A stretch of 64,000 nt of DNA, taken from Geojedonia sp051814705. Its GTDB lineage: Bacteria; Bacteroidota; Bacteroidia; Flavobacteriales; Flavobacteriaceae. A model generated the notes under the pieces. That model searched no databases and was not told the DNA's origin. It saw only the letters and a list, made by a program, of their open reading frames with translations. Each line of letters opens with the position of its first letter. The first letter of the stretch is position 1. The stretch spans positions 930,001-994,000 of the forward strand of contig JBPWQW010000001.1 of NCBI GenBank assembly GCA_051814705.1, given 5' to 3'. Made by a program: the position numbers and the translations under genes. This document shows positions 1 through 8,661 of the stretch, one piece after another.

Positions 1-2
1 TT

Positions 3-1004
3 CAGCCTTTGGACAAAACGCATGGTAAGGTGGTTTGGGAATGGCACCTTTGGGACCATTTGATTCAAGATTATGATTCTAAAATGAAAAATCATGGCGA
101 TGTTGCTGCACATCCAGAATTATTGGATTTTAATGTTGGAGAAGAATTGCCAGAGCCCATTTCTCAAGATAGTATGGATGTTTTGCACAAAATGCGTAGG
201 GCATGGAGGAATCAAACGGTTGACAACAGGGGTTCAGATGCCTATCATTTAAATGCCATTAATTATCATGCAGATTTGAATCAAATAGCCTTTAGTTCTC
301 CCTCATTAAACGAAATGTTTATCATTGATCACAGTACAACTTCTGAAGAAGCAGCTGGTCATAAAGGTGGACGTTGGGGAAAAGGAGGTGATTTTTTATA
401 CCGTTGGGGAAATCCACAAAATTACCGTCAAGGTGATTCCACCAATCAACAGTCTTTTGGGCAACATGATGTGCGATGGGTAGAAAAAGGACATCCAGGC
501 GAAGGAAGTTTGACCTTCTTTAACAATGATGTATCTGGAAAAAACAGAAAGGACAGTCTTAATTATTCCGCCATTTATCAGATAAAACCTTTAACCGATA
601 GTAAGGGAAATTATATTTTAATGGATAACAATCGCTTTGGGCCAAAGGAGCCAGAATGGACCTATATCGCAAAGGATACCATTTCGTTTTATGGCAGTTT
701 TATATCGGGAGCACAGCGTATGAAAAACGGTGATACCTTTATTAATGAGGGGCCAAAAGGACGTTTTTTTGAGGTCACTCCTACGGGTGATATCGTTTGG
801 GAATTCTTAAACCAATTTAGAGGGACTATACACCATACAAATGGCGATCCGGTTAATCCTATTCCGTTCGCATATTATATGTTTCGATCTAATTTTATCC
901 CAGCCGATCATTTGGGTCTTAAGGATAAAGTGCTGATTCCTTTGGATCCACAACCAACAATTTTCAAATTGCCTCCTAAAGAGGAAAAACAGAAAGAGGA
1001 GTAA
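3..1004 (+). CDS. Aryl-sulfate sulfotransferase (ASST) family protein, 5'-truncated by window edge
   Basis: C-terminal part of an arylsulfotransferase (ASST)-family beta-propeller enzyme, a family that moves sulfate between phenolic esters without PAPS. The reading frame is open to base 3 and the residues before the apparent TTG start (Gln-Pro-Leu) align with the interior of the two complete copies downstream, so the true start lies outside the window. Family signatures visible are VWEWHLWDH, IDHSTTSEEAAG, GGDFLYRWGNP, the QHD motif with a conserved histidine (FGQHDVRW) and GAQRMKNGDTFINEGPKG followed by FFEVTPTGDIVWE. The C-terminus ends Pro- and Lys/Glu-rich like its paralogues. It is the first of three tandem copies. 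Family assignment is firm; the substrate is unknown. Confidence 0.85.
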   Translation, partial: QPLDKTHGKVVWEWHLWDHLIQDYDSKMKNHGDVAAHPELLDFNVGEELPEPISQDSMDVLHKMRRAWRNQTVDNRGSDAYHLNAINYHADLNQIAFSSPSLNEMFIIDHSTTSEEAAGHKGGRWGKGGDFLYRWGNPQNYRQGDSTNQQSFGQHDVRWVEKGHPGEGSLTFFNNDVSGKNRKDSLNYSAIYQIKPLTDSKGNYILMDNNRFGPKEPEWTYIAKDTISFYGSFISGAQRMKNGDTFINEGPKGRFFEVTPTGDIVWEFLNQFRGTIHHTNGDPVNPIPFAYYMFRSNFIPADHLGLKDKVLIPLDPQPTIFKLPPKEEKQKEE

Positions 1005-1115
1005 TGCTTCAATAATAATTTAAAATGGTAGAATTAATACATTAGTTGTTAGGACGACTTTATTGTATTTTGGAATTGAATAAACTCTCTAGGGAGTTAA
1101 TTTTAAAAACGTTGA

Positions 1116-1628
1116 ATGAACTATAAAAATTTGCATACCCATACTTTAGAACAACTTTTTGGACCTATTTCACTTAATATATTAAAACAGAATGAAACGA
1201 TTAGAATTGTAGAATTAAAAGATCAAGATAGGATATGCAAAACTTTAGCCCTTGTTAGATTTTTAAATATCCATGGTATAGCTCTTAAAGAAGCTTATGA
1301 TAAAATTATTGAAGGAGGGTTATTGGGTCAAACATTATATGATTATAAGATTGATTTCGAGAAGGAGTTTATAGGGTCGATATCAGTTAAGTTGCCAGAT
1401 TGGTTACAAGCAGATTTTAAAACCCATGAAGCGTTAAGTTTTGGTTTTATATCCAATATTTGGGTTAAAGACGAATCAGTCGCGCAAAATCGATTTCTAT
1501 TTTCCGAAATTATAGAGATCATCCCACCAGAATTAAAAAAGGTGTTTATTCACAAGATAAAACCTTTGCAAAACACAAATAAAAGCATAATGTCAATGCT
1601 TAATGAAGCCAAAATTGAAATGATATAA
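1116..1628 (+). CDS. Small protein, possibly chorismate lyase-like (UbiC/DUF98 fold)
   Basis: 170 residues, no signal peptide, so cytosolic. I do not recognise it with confidence. The N-terminal pattern TLEQLFG-PISLNILKQ, then IRIVELKD, an aliphatic run (CKTLALVRF) and GGLLGQTL resembles the order of motifs in chorismate pyruvate-lyases and DUF98 proteins (LE-L-G-P-V-VLxQ, REVxL, ARxxIP, LGxxL). Those enzymes make 4-hydroxybenzoate from chorismate. The key catalytic residues cannot be assigned by eye. It lies 10 bases before the flavin monooxygenase and between ASST copies, so a role in making or modifying a phenolic compound would fit the context, but this is inference. It could equally be a lineage-specific hypothetical protein. 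Confidence 0.5.
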   Translation: MNYKNLHTHTLEQLFGPISLNILKQNETIRIVELKDQDRICKTLALVRFLNIHGIALKEAYDKIIEGGLLGQTLYDYKIDFEKEFIGSISVKLPDWLQADFKTHEALSFGFISNIWVKDESVAQNRFLFSEIIEIIPPELKKVFIHKIKPLQNTNKSIMSMLNEAKIEMI

Positions 1629-1638
1629 TGTTAAAAAT

Positions 1639-3192
1639 ATGATTAGCTGTATTGTTATTGGAGCGGGACCGGGTGGCATTGTTGCCACCAAAGAACTTTT
1701 GGAAAAAGGGTTTAAGGATGTCTTGTGTATTGAGCAGTCTTCAGAACTTGGTGGGGTTTTCTCTAAAAGTTATGACCATCTGCTTTTGACGTCTTCGGTA
1801 ACCTTCAGTATGTATTCCGATTTTTGGGTTGGCGAAGGTAAAAGTCATCATTTCTGGACCAAACAGGAGGCGGTTCAATATTGGAAAGATTATGCAGAGC
1901 ATTATAGTGTAATACAAAACATACGTTTTAATTCTAAAGTTGAAGCGGTCACCATTCGAGAAGACAAATCATGGAACGTCAAACTCGCTTCTGGTGAAAG
2001 CATTAGTTGTGAACGCCTAATATTGGCTACAGGGAATAACAATATTCCTAGGTTTCCAGAATGGTGTGGTAAACTTACAAACATTACCTATTCTCATTCT
2101 AAAGATTATAAAAATGCAGATGGTTTTCAGGGAAAGCGGGTTCTGGTTGTTGGAGGTGGCGAGTCTGGCTCCGATGTGGCCTATGAAATTTCCAAAGTAG
2201 CCGAACAATGTTGGGTAAGTTTAAGAGAATCTACCGGTTGGATAGTCCCTCGAAAACGTGGGAACCATGCCGCCGATGTATCAACACATCGAGGTATATG
2301 GGATTTGCCACGCGAATACGGAAAACAGTTAAGCCCCTTTGTATTAAAATTGGAACGGGGTAGAAAAGATCCAGTTTTTGACGCGTTGGCAGACCTTAAT
2401 GATAAAGTAAAAGCGAGTAGAGGTATTTGGGGGATATATGGGACCAAAACATTAGCATTGCCCAAAGCTATTGCGAATTATGGCTGTAAGGTTGTAGATG
2501 ATATAGTTAAAATTGAAAATGGCGGTCGAACCTTAACGTCCAATAGTGGAGATGTTTTGAAACATGTGGATGCTGTAGTATTTTCTACAGGTTACCACAA
2601 TAAAAATGATTTTATGCCAGAAGGTCTCAAGGTTTGTGACCCAAGAAGTTTATATAAACACATGTTTCATTTAGATTATGGTGACCGATTGGCTTGGGTA
2701 GGTTGGGCAAGACCTGGATTTGGTAGTCAATTCCCCATTATGGAGATGCAATCTCGATATTGTGCCCTTATCTTTTCTAAAGAAATGAAGTTGCCAAATT
2801 TTGAAGCTCTGTCAAATAGCATAAAAGAAGACCTGTCCGTATATAAAGAACAATTTGAAGGTAACGCAGAACGTATTCGTAGTTTGGTAGATTATCATAA
2901 GTATATGAACGATCTGTCTAAAATTATGGGTTGTTATCCTCCGTTGCTCAATTATTTTTTTACAAACCCGAAGCTTTGGTTGCATTTAATGTACGGCCCA
3001 ACCCAAGCCACTCAATTTAGGTTAAAAGGTCCAGGGAAAAAAGTAAAACTAGCAAAAGACATGATTTATAAATTGCCAATTAGTACGTTTAACCATATTG
3101 TCAAGGCGGGATTAAAAGGAAGGTTTCAATATGTTATTAAGGCCATTTTTCCTATTGCGTTATATCGATTCGTTTATAGATTAGGCAAGTAA
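1639..3192 (+). CDS. Flavin-containing monooxygenase (FMO-like, NAD(P)/FAD-dependent)
   Basis: 517 residues. An FAD-binding Rossmann motif is at the N-terminus (GAGPGG, residues 8-13), followed by an FMO-like segment around residues 143-157 (CGKLTN..YSHSKDY, related to the FxGxxxHxxxY fingerprint), a second NADPH-binding motif (VVGGGESGSDVAYE, about 171-184) and an ATG-like motif near the middle (FSTGYHNKNDF). This architecture is that of class B flavoprotein monooxygenases, which insert one oxygen atom into soft nucleophiles or carbonyls using NADPH and O2. No signal peptide, so cytosolic. It sits 10 bases after the 170-residue gene, probably co-transcribed. The substrate is unknown; a phenolic or sulfur compound would fit the neighbouring sulfotransferases. 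Confidence 0.85.
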   Translation: MISCIVIGAGPGGIVATKELLEKGFKDVLCIEQSSELGGVFSKSYDHLLLTSSVTFSMYSDFWVGEGKSHHFWTKQEAVQYWKDYAEHYSVIQNIRFNSKVEAVTIREDKSWNVKLASGESISCERLILATGNNNIPRFPEWCGKLTNITYSHSKDYKNADGFQGKRVLVVGGGESGSDVAYEISKVAEQCWVSLRESTGWIVPRKRGNHAADVSTHRGIWDLPREYGKQLSPFVLKLERGRKDPVFDALADLNDKVKASRGIWGIYGTKTLALPKAIANYGCKVVDDIVKIENGGRTLTSNSGDVLKHVDAVVFSTGYHNKNDFMPEGLKVCDPRSLYKHMFHLDYGDRLAWVGWARPGFGSQFPIMEMQSRYCALIFSKEMKLPNFEALSNSIKEDLSVYKEQFEGNAERIRSLVDYHKYMNDLSKIMGCYPPLLNYFFTNPKLWLHLMYGPTQATQFRLKGPGKKVKLAKDMIYKLPISTFNHIVKAGLKGRFQYVIKAIFPIALYRFVYRLGK

Positions 3193-3235
3193 AACGCATT
3201 TGATAAAAGATTTTTTTAGTTTTCAAAAAAAAGAG

Positions 3236-3288
3236 TAAATTAGATGTACTGTTTTTTAATCTAGCACGTTAGTTTATTTAGTCCCCCC
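3236..3288 (+). promoter_or_regulatory. Candidate promoter and C-run leader of the ASST pair
   Basis: In the 159-base gap before the second ASST gene a TAAATTAG box (3236-3243) is followed by GTTTATTT and a run of six C (3272-3288). The same arrangement, TATATTAG then GTTTATTT and five C, precedes the secreted-protein gene at 25255, and a looser version precedes the peptide gene at 11642. The -7-like box departs from TAnnTTTG only near its end, and no TTTG is seen about 20 bases upstream. Assignment as a promoter is inferred from recurrence. Confidence 0.35.
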
Positions 3289-3351
3289 TTATTTTTAGTT
3301 GCAACCTACAGTCAGTTTAATTGATTTTTAATTTACCTAAAAATAAGTCAA

Positions 3352-5028
3352 ATGAAAATTCGCTTTATTCTACTGTTTTCAATGTTATTGGGGTTTACAT
3401 ATTCCTGTAAAACGGATGATTCTAAAAAAGATGTTTCTGAAGCCATTGAAGTTCGTCAATGGAAGCCAGAAGATTTAAGGGCTATAGCCGGCAATAGGGC
3501 CAAAAGAGGCCTGATTTCAAAGTCTAAAATGGCTACACAAGGATATGTGTTGTTTTCGCCCTATACGGGCACCAAAACCTTTTTAATGGATAAAGACGGC
3601 ATGATTGTTCATGAATGGGATGGCGAATTAAGTGCAACACTAAATGGTTATCTTCTAGAAAATGGACATTTGATCAGAATGGAACGCGATGTCGATTTTC
3701 CAACTTTTGCTGCAGGAGGGCAGGCAGGTAGGATAAGAGAATATGATTGGGATGGCAATATGGTTTGGGATTTTAAATATGCCAACGGTAAAGAATTACT
3801 GCATCATGATTTAGAGGTTCTGCCTAATGGAAATATCCTCGCAATTTCTTATGAATTAAAGACTCCAGAAGAAGCAATAGCCGCAGGAAAAGATCCTAGC
3901 ACCATTGCCAAAGCAGGCATTTGGCCTGATAAGATAATTGAAATTAAACCCACTAAGCCATACGGAGGAGAGATTGTTTGGGAATGGCATTTGTGGGATC
4001 ACTTGATTCAAGATTTTGATGCATCAAAACCAAATTACGGTGTAGTAGCAGAGCATCCTGAACGCATTAATGTTAATATTAAAAATGACGTCGATTTTCC
4101 TCCTATGAAACCTGAAGAGGTAGAGGCAATGAAAGCACATGGCGTTCTCACTTCAAACTTTACAGCAGACAATCTTACTTCAGATATTATGCATACCAAT
4201 GCCGTTACTTATAATAAAGACTTGGATCAAATAGCCATTAGCGTAAAGCATTTTGGAGAAGCTTTTATAATTGATCATAGCACAACAACCGCAGAAGCTA
4301 AAGGGAGTTCTGGTGGCAAATGGGGTCGCGGAGGTGACTTACTATACCGTTGGGGTAATCCTGAAAATTATGGAAGAGGAACTGAAGCAGATCGTAAGTT
4401 TTTTAATCAGCATGACCTAAAGTGGATTTCTGAAGGCTATCCAGGAGCCAATAACTTTTTGGTTTTTAATAATGATATAGTTAACCCAAACAATAGGATG
4501 CCCTCTGCTTTAGGAGCTATGGGAGCTACAAGGTCGCTTGATCCAGAAGTTTCTATAGCAGATATTGGTAACTATAGTACAGTGAATGAGATTGTATTGC
4601 CAAGAAATGAAAAAGGAGTATATATCATTCCCGAATCTAGTAAAATTGGACCAGATGAGTCAGTTTGGGTATATATGTCACCAGATAAATATTCTTTTTA
4701 CTCCCCTATCATGTCTTGCGCACAACGTCTAAAAAACGGAAATACCTTAATTACTCAAGGTATCAATGGTCGAATTTTTGAAGTCACCCCCGATAAAAAG
4801 ATTGTATGGGAATATTGGAATCCCTATAAATATAACTACAAATTACCCGATGGCACACCACCCCAGCCGGGAGGTGGTTTAACAGCTTATGGATTGTTTA
4901 GAAGTACACAATATGATGTGGATTACGCTGCATTTACCAACAAGGATTTAAAACCCATTGTTCCACAACCCAAGCCTTTCATTTTTAAAATGCCAGCGCC
5001 TCCACCAGTTCGTGATAGTATCCATTAA
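3352..5028 (+). CDS. Aryl-sulfate sulfotransferase (ASST) family lipoprotein, copy 2
   Basis: 558 residues. A lipoprotein signal peptide ends at Cys19 (FTYSC), followed by KTDD, acidic residues of the kind that direct Bacteroidota lipoproteins to the cell surface. The ASST beta-propeller follows: GYVLFSPYTGTKTFLMD at about 64-80, GRIREYDWDGNMVWDFKY, the HHDLE histidines, VWEWHLWDHLIQDFD, IMHTNAV, QHDLKW and CAQRLKNGNTLITQG. Conserved histidines (HHD, MHTN, QHD) match those needed for the covalent sulfo-enzyme in this family. It transfers sulfate from a phenolic sulfate ester to another phenol, here presumably outside the inner membrane. The gene is 39 bases before copy 3 and shares its first bases, pointing to tandem duplication. 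ATG chosen because it gives the signal peptide. Confidence 0.88.
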   Translation: MKIRFILLFSMLLGFTYSCKTDDSKKDVSEAIEVRQWKPEDLRAIAGNRAKRGLISKSKMATQGYVLFSPYTGTKTFLMDKDGMIVHEWDGELSATLNGYLLENGHLIRMERDVDFPTFAAGGQAGRIREYDWDGNMVWDFKYANGKELLHHDLEVLPNGNILAISYELKTPEEAIAAGKDPSTIAKAGIWPDKIIEIKPTKPYGGEIVWEWHLWDHLIQDFDASKPNYGVVAEHPERINVNIKNDVDFPPMKPEEVEAMKAHGVLTSNFTADNLTSDIMHTNAVTYNKDLDQIAISVKHFGEAFIIDHSTTTAEAKGSSGGKWGRGGDLLYRWGNPENYGRGTEADRKFFNQHDLKWISEGYPGANNFLVFNNDIVNPNNRMPSALGAMGATRSLDPEVSIADIGNYSTVNEIVLPRNEKGVYIIPESSKIGPDESVWVYMSPDKYSFYSPIMSCAQRLKNGNTLITQGINGRIFEVTPDKKIVWEYWNPYKYNYKLPDGTPPQPGGGLTAYGLFRSTQYDVDYAAFTNKDLKPIVPQPKPFIFKMPAPPPVRDSIH

Positions 5029-5067
5029 ATGTGTTTTTTTACTTGCTAACCAACTAACTTCAACCAT

Positions 5068-6732
5068 ATGAAAATTCGTTTTATTTTTTTGCTCACCGTT
5101 TTACTAGGGTTTACATTGTCATGTAAAACAGATTATTCTAAACAGGACATTTCTCAAGCCACCGAAATCCGTCAGTGGAAGCCAGAAGATACCAGAGCCC
5201 TTGCAGGTGTTACAGAAAAAAGAGGTTTAATATTAAAAACCGATATGGCCACACCGGGGTATATTTTATTTTCTCCATCATTTGGTACTGAGACCTATTT
5301 AATGAACTTGGACGGAGAAATTGTTCACTCTTGGTCGGGAGAACTAAATACCATGTTAAGTAGTTACCTTCTCAAAAATGGCCATCTAATTAGACTTGAA
5401 AGAGATCCAGACTTCCCTAATTTTGCTTTTGGTGGACAGGCGGGAAGAATACGCGAGTATGATTGGGACGGAAATATGCTCTGGGATTTTAAATTGGCCA
5501 GTTCGACCGAACTTATTCATCACGATATAGAAATCATGCCCAATGGAAATGTTCTTGCCATTTGTTATAAAGTTAGAACACCTGAAGCATCCATCGCTGC
5601 AGGAAGAGATCCTCAGCGAGTTCTTAAAGCCGGACTTTGGATTGATAAAATTATTGAAATCAAACCAACCAAACCCAAAGGTGGTGAAATTGTATGGGAG
5701 TGGGATATGTGGGACCACCTCATTCAAGATGTGGACTCCACAAAAGCAAATTTTGGTGTTGTGAAAGAATATCCACGGAAAATAAACATCAATATTTTTA
5801 GTACAGAAGCTGAAGGAGGACCTCTCATGAATGAAGAACAAATCGAACAAATGAAAGCTATGAGCCTCATGACTTCAAATGCCACGGTGGACAATCAACG
5901 GTCCGATATTACCCATGTTAATGCAGTTTCGTATAATCCTAAACTGGATCAAATTGTTTTCAGTTCTCCAGGGTTTAGCGAAGTTTATGTCATTGATCAC
6001 AGTATTTCAACCGAGCAGGCTAAAGGAAGTGCAGGGGATTTGCTATATAGATGGGGTAACCCCAAAAATTATGGTGCAGGAACAAAAGAAGATCAAAAAC
6101 TTTTTGGGCAACACGATGTCAAATGGATACCTAAGGGTTATCCAGGAGAAGGGCATCTGATAGTTTTCGACAATGATATTCCTAACCCCAATAACAAATT
6201 ACATTCACTCGGTGAAGCTTTAATGGCAGCAAAATCTCCAGATCCCCATGTTGCGGTTGGGGATTTTGGAAACTATAGCGCTATTGATGAGTGGGTTTTG
6301 CCTGAGATGGAAAATGGGACTTATCCAATATCTGATAATACAGCTTTTGGACCCTCCGAGACCTATTGGGAGTATATGGCACCGGATACATATTCATTGT
6401 ATTCACCATTTATTTCTGGTGTTCAACGGATGAAAAATGGAAATACCTTGATTACGGGTGGAGTTAAGGGTCAATTTATCGAAGTCACGCCTGATAAAAA
6501 AACCGTCTGGGAATATTGGAATCCTTATATGGATAATTATAAACTGCCCAATGGGACATGGCCTCAACCTGTAGGACCTTTTATTTATGCCCAATTTAGG
6601 AGTACACATTTTGATTCGGATTTTCCTGCATTTCAAGGGAAAGATTTAAAACCCATTATACCACAACCAGAGCCTTTCATATTTAAAATGCCACCACCAC
6701 CTCCGGCTCAAGCAAAAGATAGTGTTCAATAA
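5068..6732 (+). CDS. Aryl-sulfate sulfotransferase (ASST) family lipoprotein, copy 3
   Basis: 554 residues, colinear with the preceding copy throughout. The signal peptide ends at Cys19 (FTLSC) followed by KTDYS. Family signatures include GYILFSPSFGTETYLMN, GRIREYDWDGNMLWDFK, HHDIE, VWEWDMWDHLIQDVD, ITHVNAV, GQHDVKW and GVQRMKNGNTLITGG. Compared with copies 1 and 2 it lacks the short Gly/Arg-rich stretch before DLLYRWGNP (GGKWGRGG in copy 2), a real loop difference that may alter specificity. The C-terminus is Pro-rich (PPPPPAQ). It is followed 29 bases later by a PAPS-type sulfotransferase gene, so the operon probably combines extracytoplasmic and cytosolic sulfate transfer. Confidence 0.88.
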   Translation: MKIRFIFLLTVLLGFTLSCKTDYSKQDISQATEIRQWKPEDTRALAGVTEKRGLILKTDMATPGYILFSPSFGTETYLMNLDGEIVHSWSGELNTMLSSYLLKNGHLIRLERDPDFPNFAFGGQAGRIREYDWDGNMLWDFKLASSTELIHHDIEIMPNGNVLAICYKVRTPEASIAAGRDPQRVLKAGLWIDKIIEIKPTKPKGGEIVWEWDMWDHLIQDVDSTKANFGVVKEYPRKININIFSTEAEGGPLMNEEQIEQMKAMSLMTSNATVDNQRSDITHVNAVSYNPKLDQIVFSSPGFSEVYVIDHSISTEQAKGSAGDLLYRWGNPKNYGAGTKEDQKLFGQHDVKWIPKGYPGEGHLIVFDNDIPNPNNKLHSLGEALMAAKSPDPHVAVGDFGNYSAIDEWVLPEMENGTYPISDNTAFGPSETYWEYMAPDTYSLYSPFISGVQRMKNGNTLITGGVKGQFIEVTPDKKTVWEYWNPYMDNYKLPNGTWPQPVGPFIYAQFRSTHFDSDFPAFQGKDLKPIIPQPEPFIFKMPPPPPAQAKDSVQ

Positions 6733-6761
6733 CATAATAACTAACCAAAAACTAATTAAAA

Positions 6762-7442
6762 ATGGCTATTAAAATTATAGGAGCTGGTTTGCCAAGAACT
6801 GGTACAAACACATTAAAAGAGAGCTTGGAACAATTAGGGCATAAACATGTATATCACATGAAAGAACTCCTTGTAAATCCAGAGAAGCTTCATTATTGGA
6901 AGACTTTGGATGAAACGGGAGGCACGGATTGGGATGCGCTATACAAAGGTTATGACGGCACAGTTGATTTCCCTGGTTATCCTTGGTATAAGGAACATAT
7001 GAAACGTTATCCAGATGCTAAAGTCATTCTTACTGTAAGAGATTTTGAAAGCTGGTATAAAAGTGTAGACAGCACTGTATTTAGAGCGGGACCTCAAACT
7101 CCTATCGAAAAAATTAAGATGTTGAGTAAACTGCTTTTCAGCGCTAGGGCTCGCCAAGTAGTAAAGTGCATTAAATGGTTTAAGAAGGTCTTTTTTGCTG
7201 AAAGGCTTCAGGGAAAATTTGGAGATAAGGAATTTGCAAAAATTTTTTGGGAAAATCATCTAGCAGAAGTGAAATCTTATGTTCCTGCCGATAAATTATT
7301 AGTTTATGATGTCAGAGATGGTTGGGGACCTTTATGTAAGTTTTTGGGCGTTAAGGAGCCCAAGGATCCATTGCCACATTTGAACAAAAAGGAAAATTTT
7401 AAAGAAATGCTTCCAAAGTTAATGAAAGGGAAAATGGTTTGA
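6762..7442 (+). CDS. P-loop sulfotransferase family protein (Sulfotransfer_4 type)
   Basis: 226 residues, no signal peptide. The N-terminus has a PAPS-binding loop of the sulfotransferase type, GAGLPRTGTNTLKESLEQLG (residues 7-26), with the 5'-phosphosulfate loop RTGTNTLK. A second conserved segment, YPDAKVILTVRDFESWYKSV, corresponds to the 3'-phosphate binding strand and helix. These enzymes carry sulfate from PAPS to hydroxyl or amino groups in the cytosol; the related NAD-dependent group in the same Pfam family is poorly characterised. Placement immediately after two ASST genes and before an MFS transporter suggests a sulfated small molecule is made inside and handled outside the cell. Acceptor unknown. 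Confidence 0.82.
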   Translation: MAIKIIGAGLPRTGTNTLKESLEQLGHKHVYHMKELLVNPEKLHYWKTLDETGGTDWDALYKGYDGTVDFPGYPWYKEHMKRYPDAKVILTVRDFESWYKSVDSTVFRAGPQTPIEKIKMLSKLLFSARARQVVKCIKWFKKVFFAERLQGKFGDKEFAKIFWENHLAEVKSYVPADKLLVYDVRDGWGPLCKFLGVKEPKDPLPHLNKKENFKEMLPKLMKGKMV

Positions 7443-7506
7443 TGATTAACAGGGTTCGTTCTCAAAATAGTTATGTTCTGAGTTATAATCTAAATCTTAA
7501 ATACGG

Positions 7507-8661
7507 ATGAATTCAGAAAGTTGGCAAGTGAAAGCTACCATTTTGCTGGTAAGCAGTCTTACCATTATGTCCATGATCACCATATCGGCCTCGCTTCCCG
7601 ATATGACCAAAACCTTTTCATATTTGCCTAATGCTTCAGGTTTAGTAAAACTGGTCTTGACCTTTCCAGGGCTTTTTATTGCATTAAGCGCTATAGTGGC
7701 TGGAATGATCATAGATAAATTTGGGCGTCTTAAATTATTAGGAGTTGCACTTATTTTATATGCTGTCGGTGGCAGTTCGGGCTATTGGTTAGATAACATT
7801 TATCTTATTTTAGCAGGAAGGGCAGTGCTAGGAATTAGTGTGGGAATTTCGATGACCATTGTAACTACTTTGGTTGCTGATTATTACCAAGGAAAGGAGA
7901 GGCAAAAGTTTGCTGGAACACAAATAGCGGTTATGTCATTGGGAGGAATAGTTTTTATAACTCTTGGAGGCTTTCTGGCCGATATCAGTTGGCGAATACC
8001 GTTTTTACTGTATTTTTTCTCAATACTGATCTTGCCCTTCACCTATTTATATTTAAAAGAACCTTCAAAAGATTTAGAAACCAAGGCAATCAACAAATCC
8101 ATAAAATCGCCAAAAATCATTTGGTTCGTTTTTATAAACATCATGTTGATGTGGGTTATATTTTTTATTATTCCGGTTCAAGTTCCATTTTATTTAAAAT
8201 CAATCGGTGTAGAAAAAAATGCATTAATTGGCATTGCCATTGCATCAAGCACGTTTTTCTCAGCCATTTCAGCGTTTTCATACTCAAAAATAAAGGACAA
8301 ATTAAATTTCCAACAAGTGTTTTGTTTGGGCTATTTTTTAATGGCCATTGGGTTTGTGTGCATCGCATTGTCTTCTACTTATATTTTGGCCTTGTTGGGG
8401 ATTTTGATTGTAGGATTGGGAATGGGGGTATTAATACCAAATGCCAATATATGGGTGATGCAATTGGCACCTCAAGAAATACGTGGTAGAGAAATAGGGA
8501 GATTAACAACATTTTGGTTTATGGGGCAATTTTTATCCCCAATTGTTCTATTACCCTTTTTACAACTGATTTCACTGGCTCAGATGTTCTATATTATTTC
8601 AGGCGTTTTAATTGGATTGAGTATGCTATTCTTTATTTTACATCTAAAGATCAATAAATAA
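7507..8661 (+). CDS. Major facilitator superfamily transporter
   Basis: 384 residues with about 12 hydrophobic segments and an MFS loop 2-3 motif (IIDKFGRLKLLG, close to GxLaDrxGrkxxl). Further MFS-like features are the alternating Gly/Ala-rich helices and a central hydrophilic loop near residues 185-200 (KEPSKDLETKAINKS). Likely a drug:H+ antiporter-type exporter. It is 64 bases downstream of the sulfotransferase, same strand, and may export the product of that cluster; this is inference from position. The ATG at 7507 gives a usual amphipathic start before TM1. Confidence 0.82.
   Translation: MNSESWQVKATILLVSSLTIMSMITISASLPDMTKTFSYLPNASGLVKLVLTFPGLFIALSAIVAGMIIDKFGRLKLLGVALILYAVGGSSGYWLDNIYLILAGRAVLGISVGISMTIVTTLVADYYQGKERQKFAGTQIAVMSLGGIVFITLGGFLADISWRIPFLLYFFSILILPFTYLYLKEPSKDLETKAINKSIKSPKIIWFVFINIMLMWVIFFIIPVQVPFYLKSIGVEKNALIGIAIASSTFFSAISAFSYSKIKDKLNFQQVFCLGYFLMAIGFVCIALSSTYILALLGILIVGLGMGVLIPNANIWVMQLAPQEIRGREIGRLTTFWFMGQFLSPIVLLPFLQLISLAQMFYIISGVLIGLSMLFFILHLKINK

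Noticed and set aside
9..1004. TTG at position 9 as a true start of the first ASST gene
   Set aside because: The frame is open to the window edge and preceding residues align with the interior of the paralogues, so the gene is truncated by the window.
5386..5850. Minus-strand 154-residue frame within ASST copy 3
   Set aside because: Shadow of the conserved plus-strand gene; no domain and high Phe/Ile content typical of antisense AT-rich frames.
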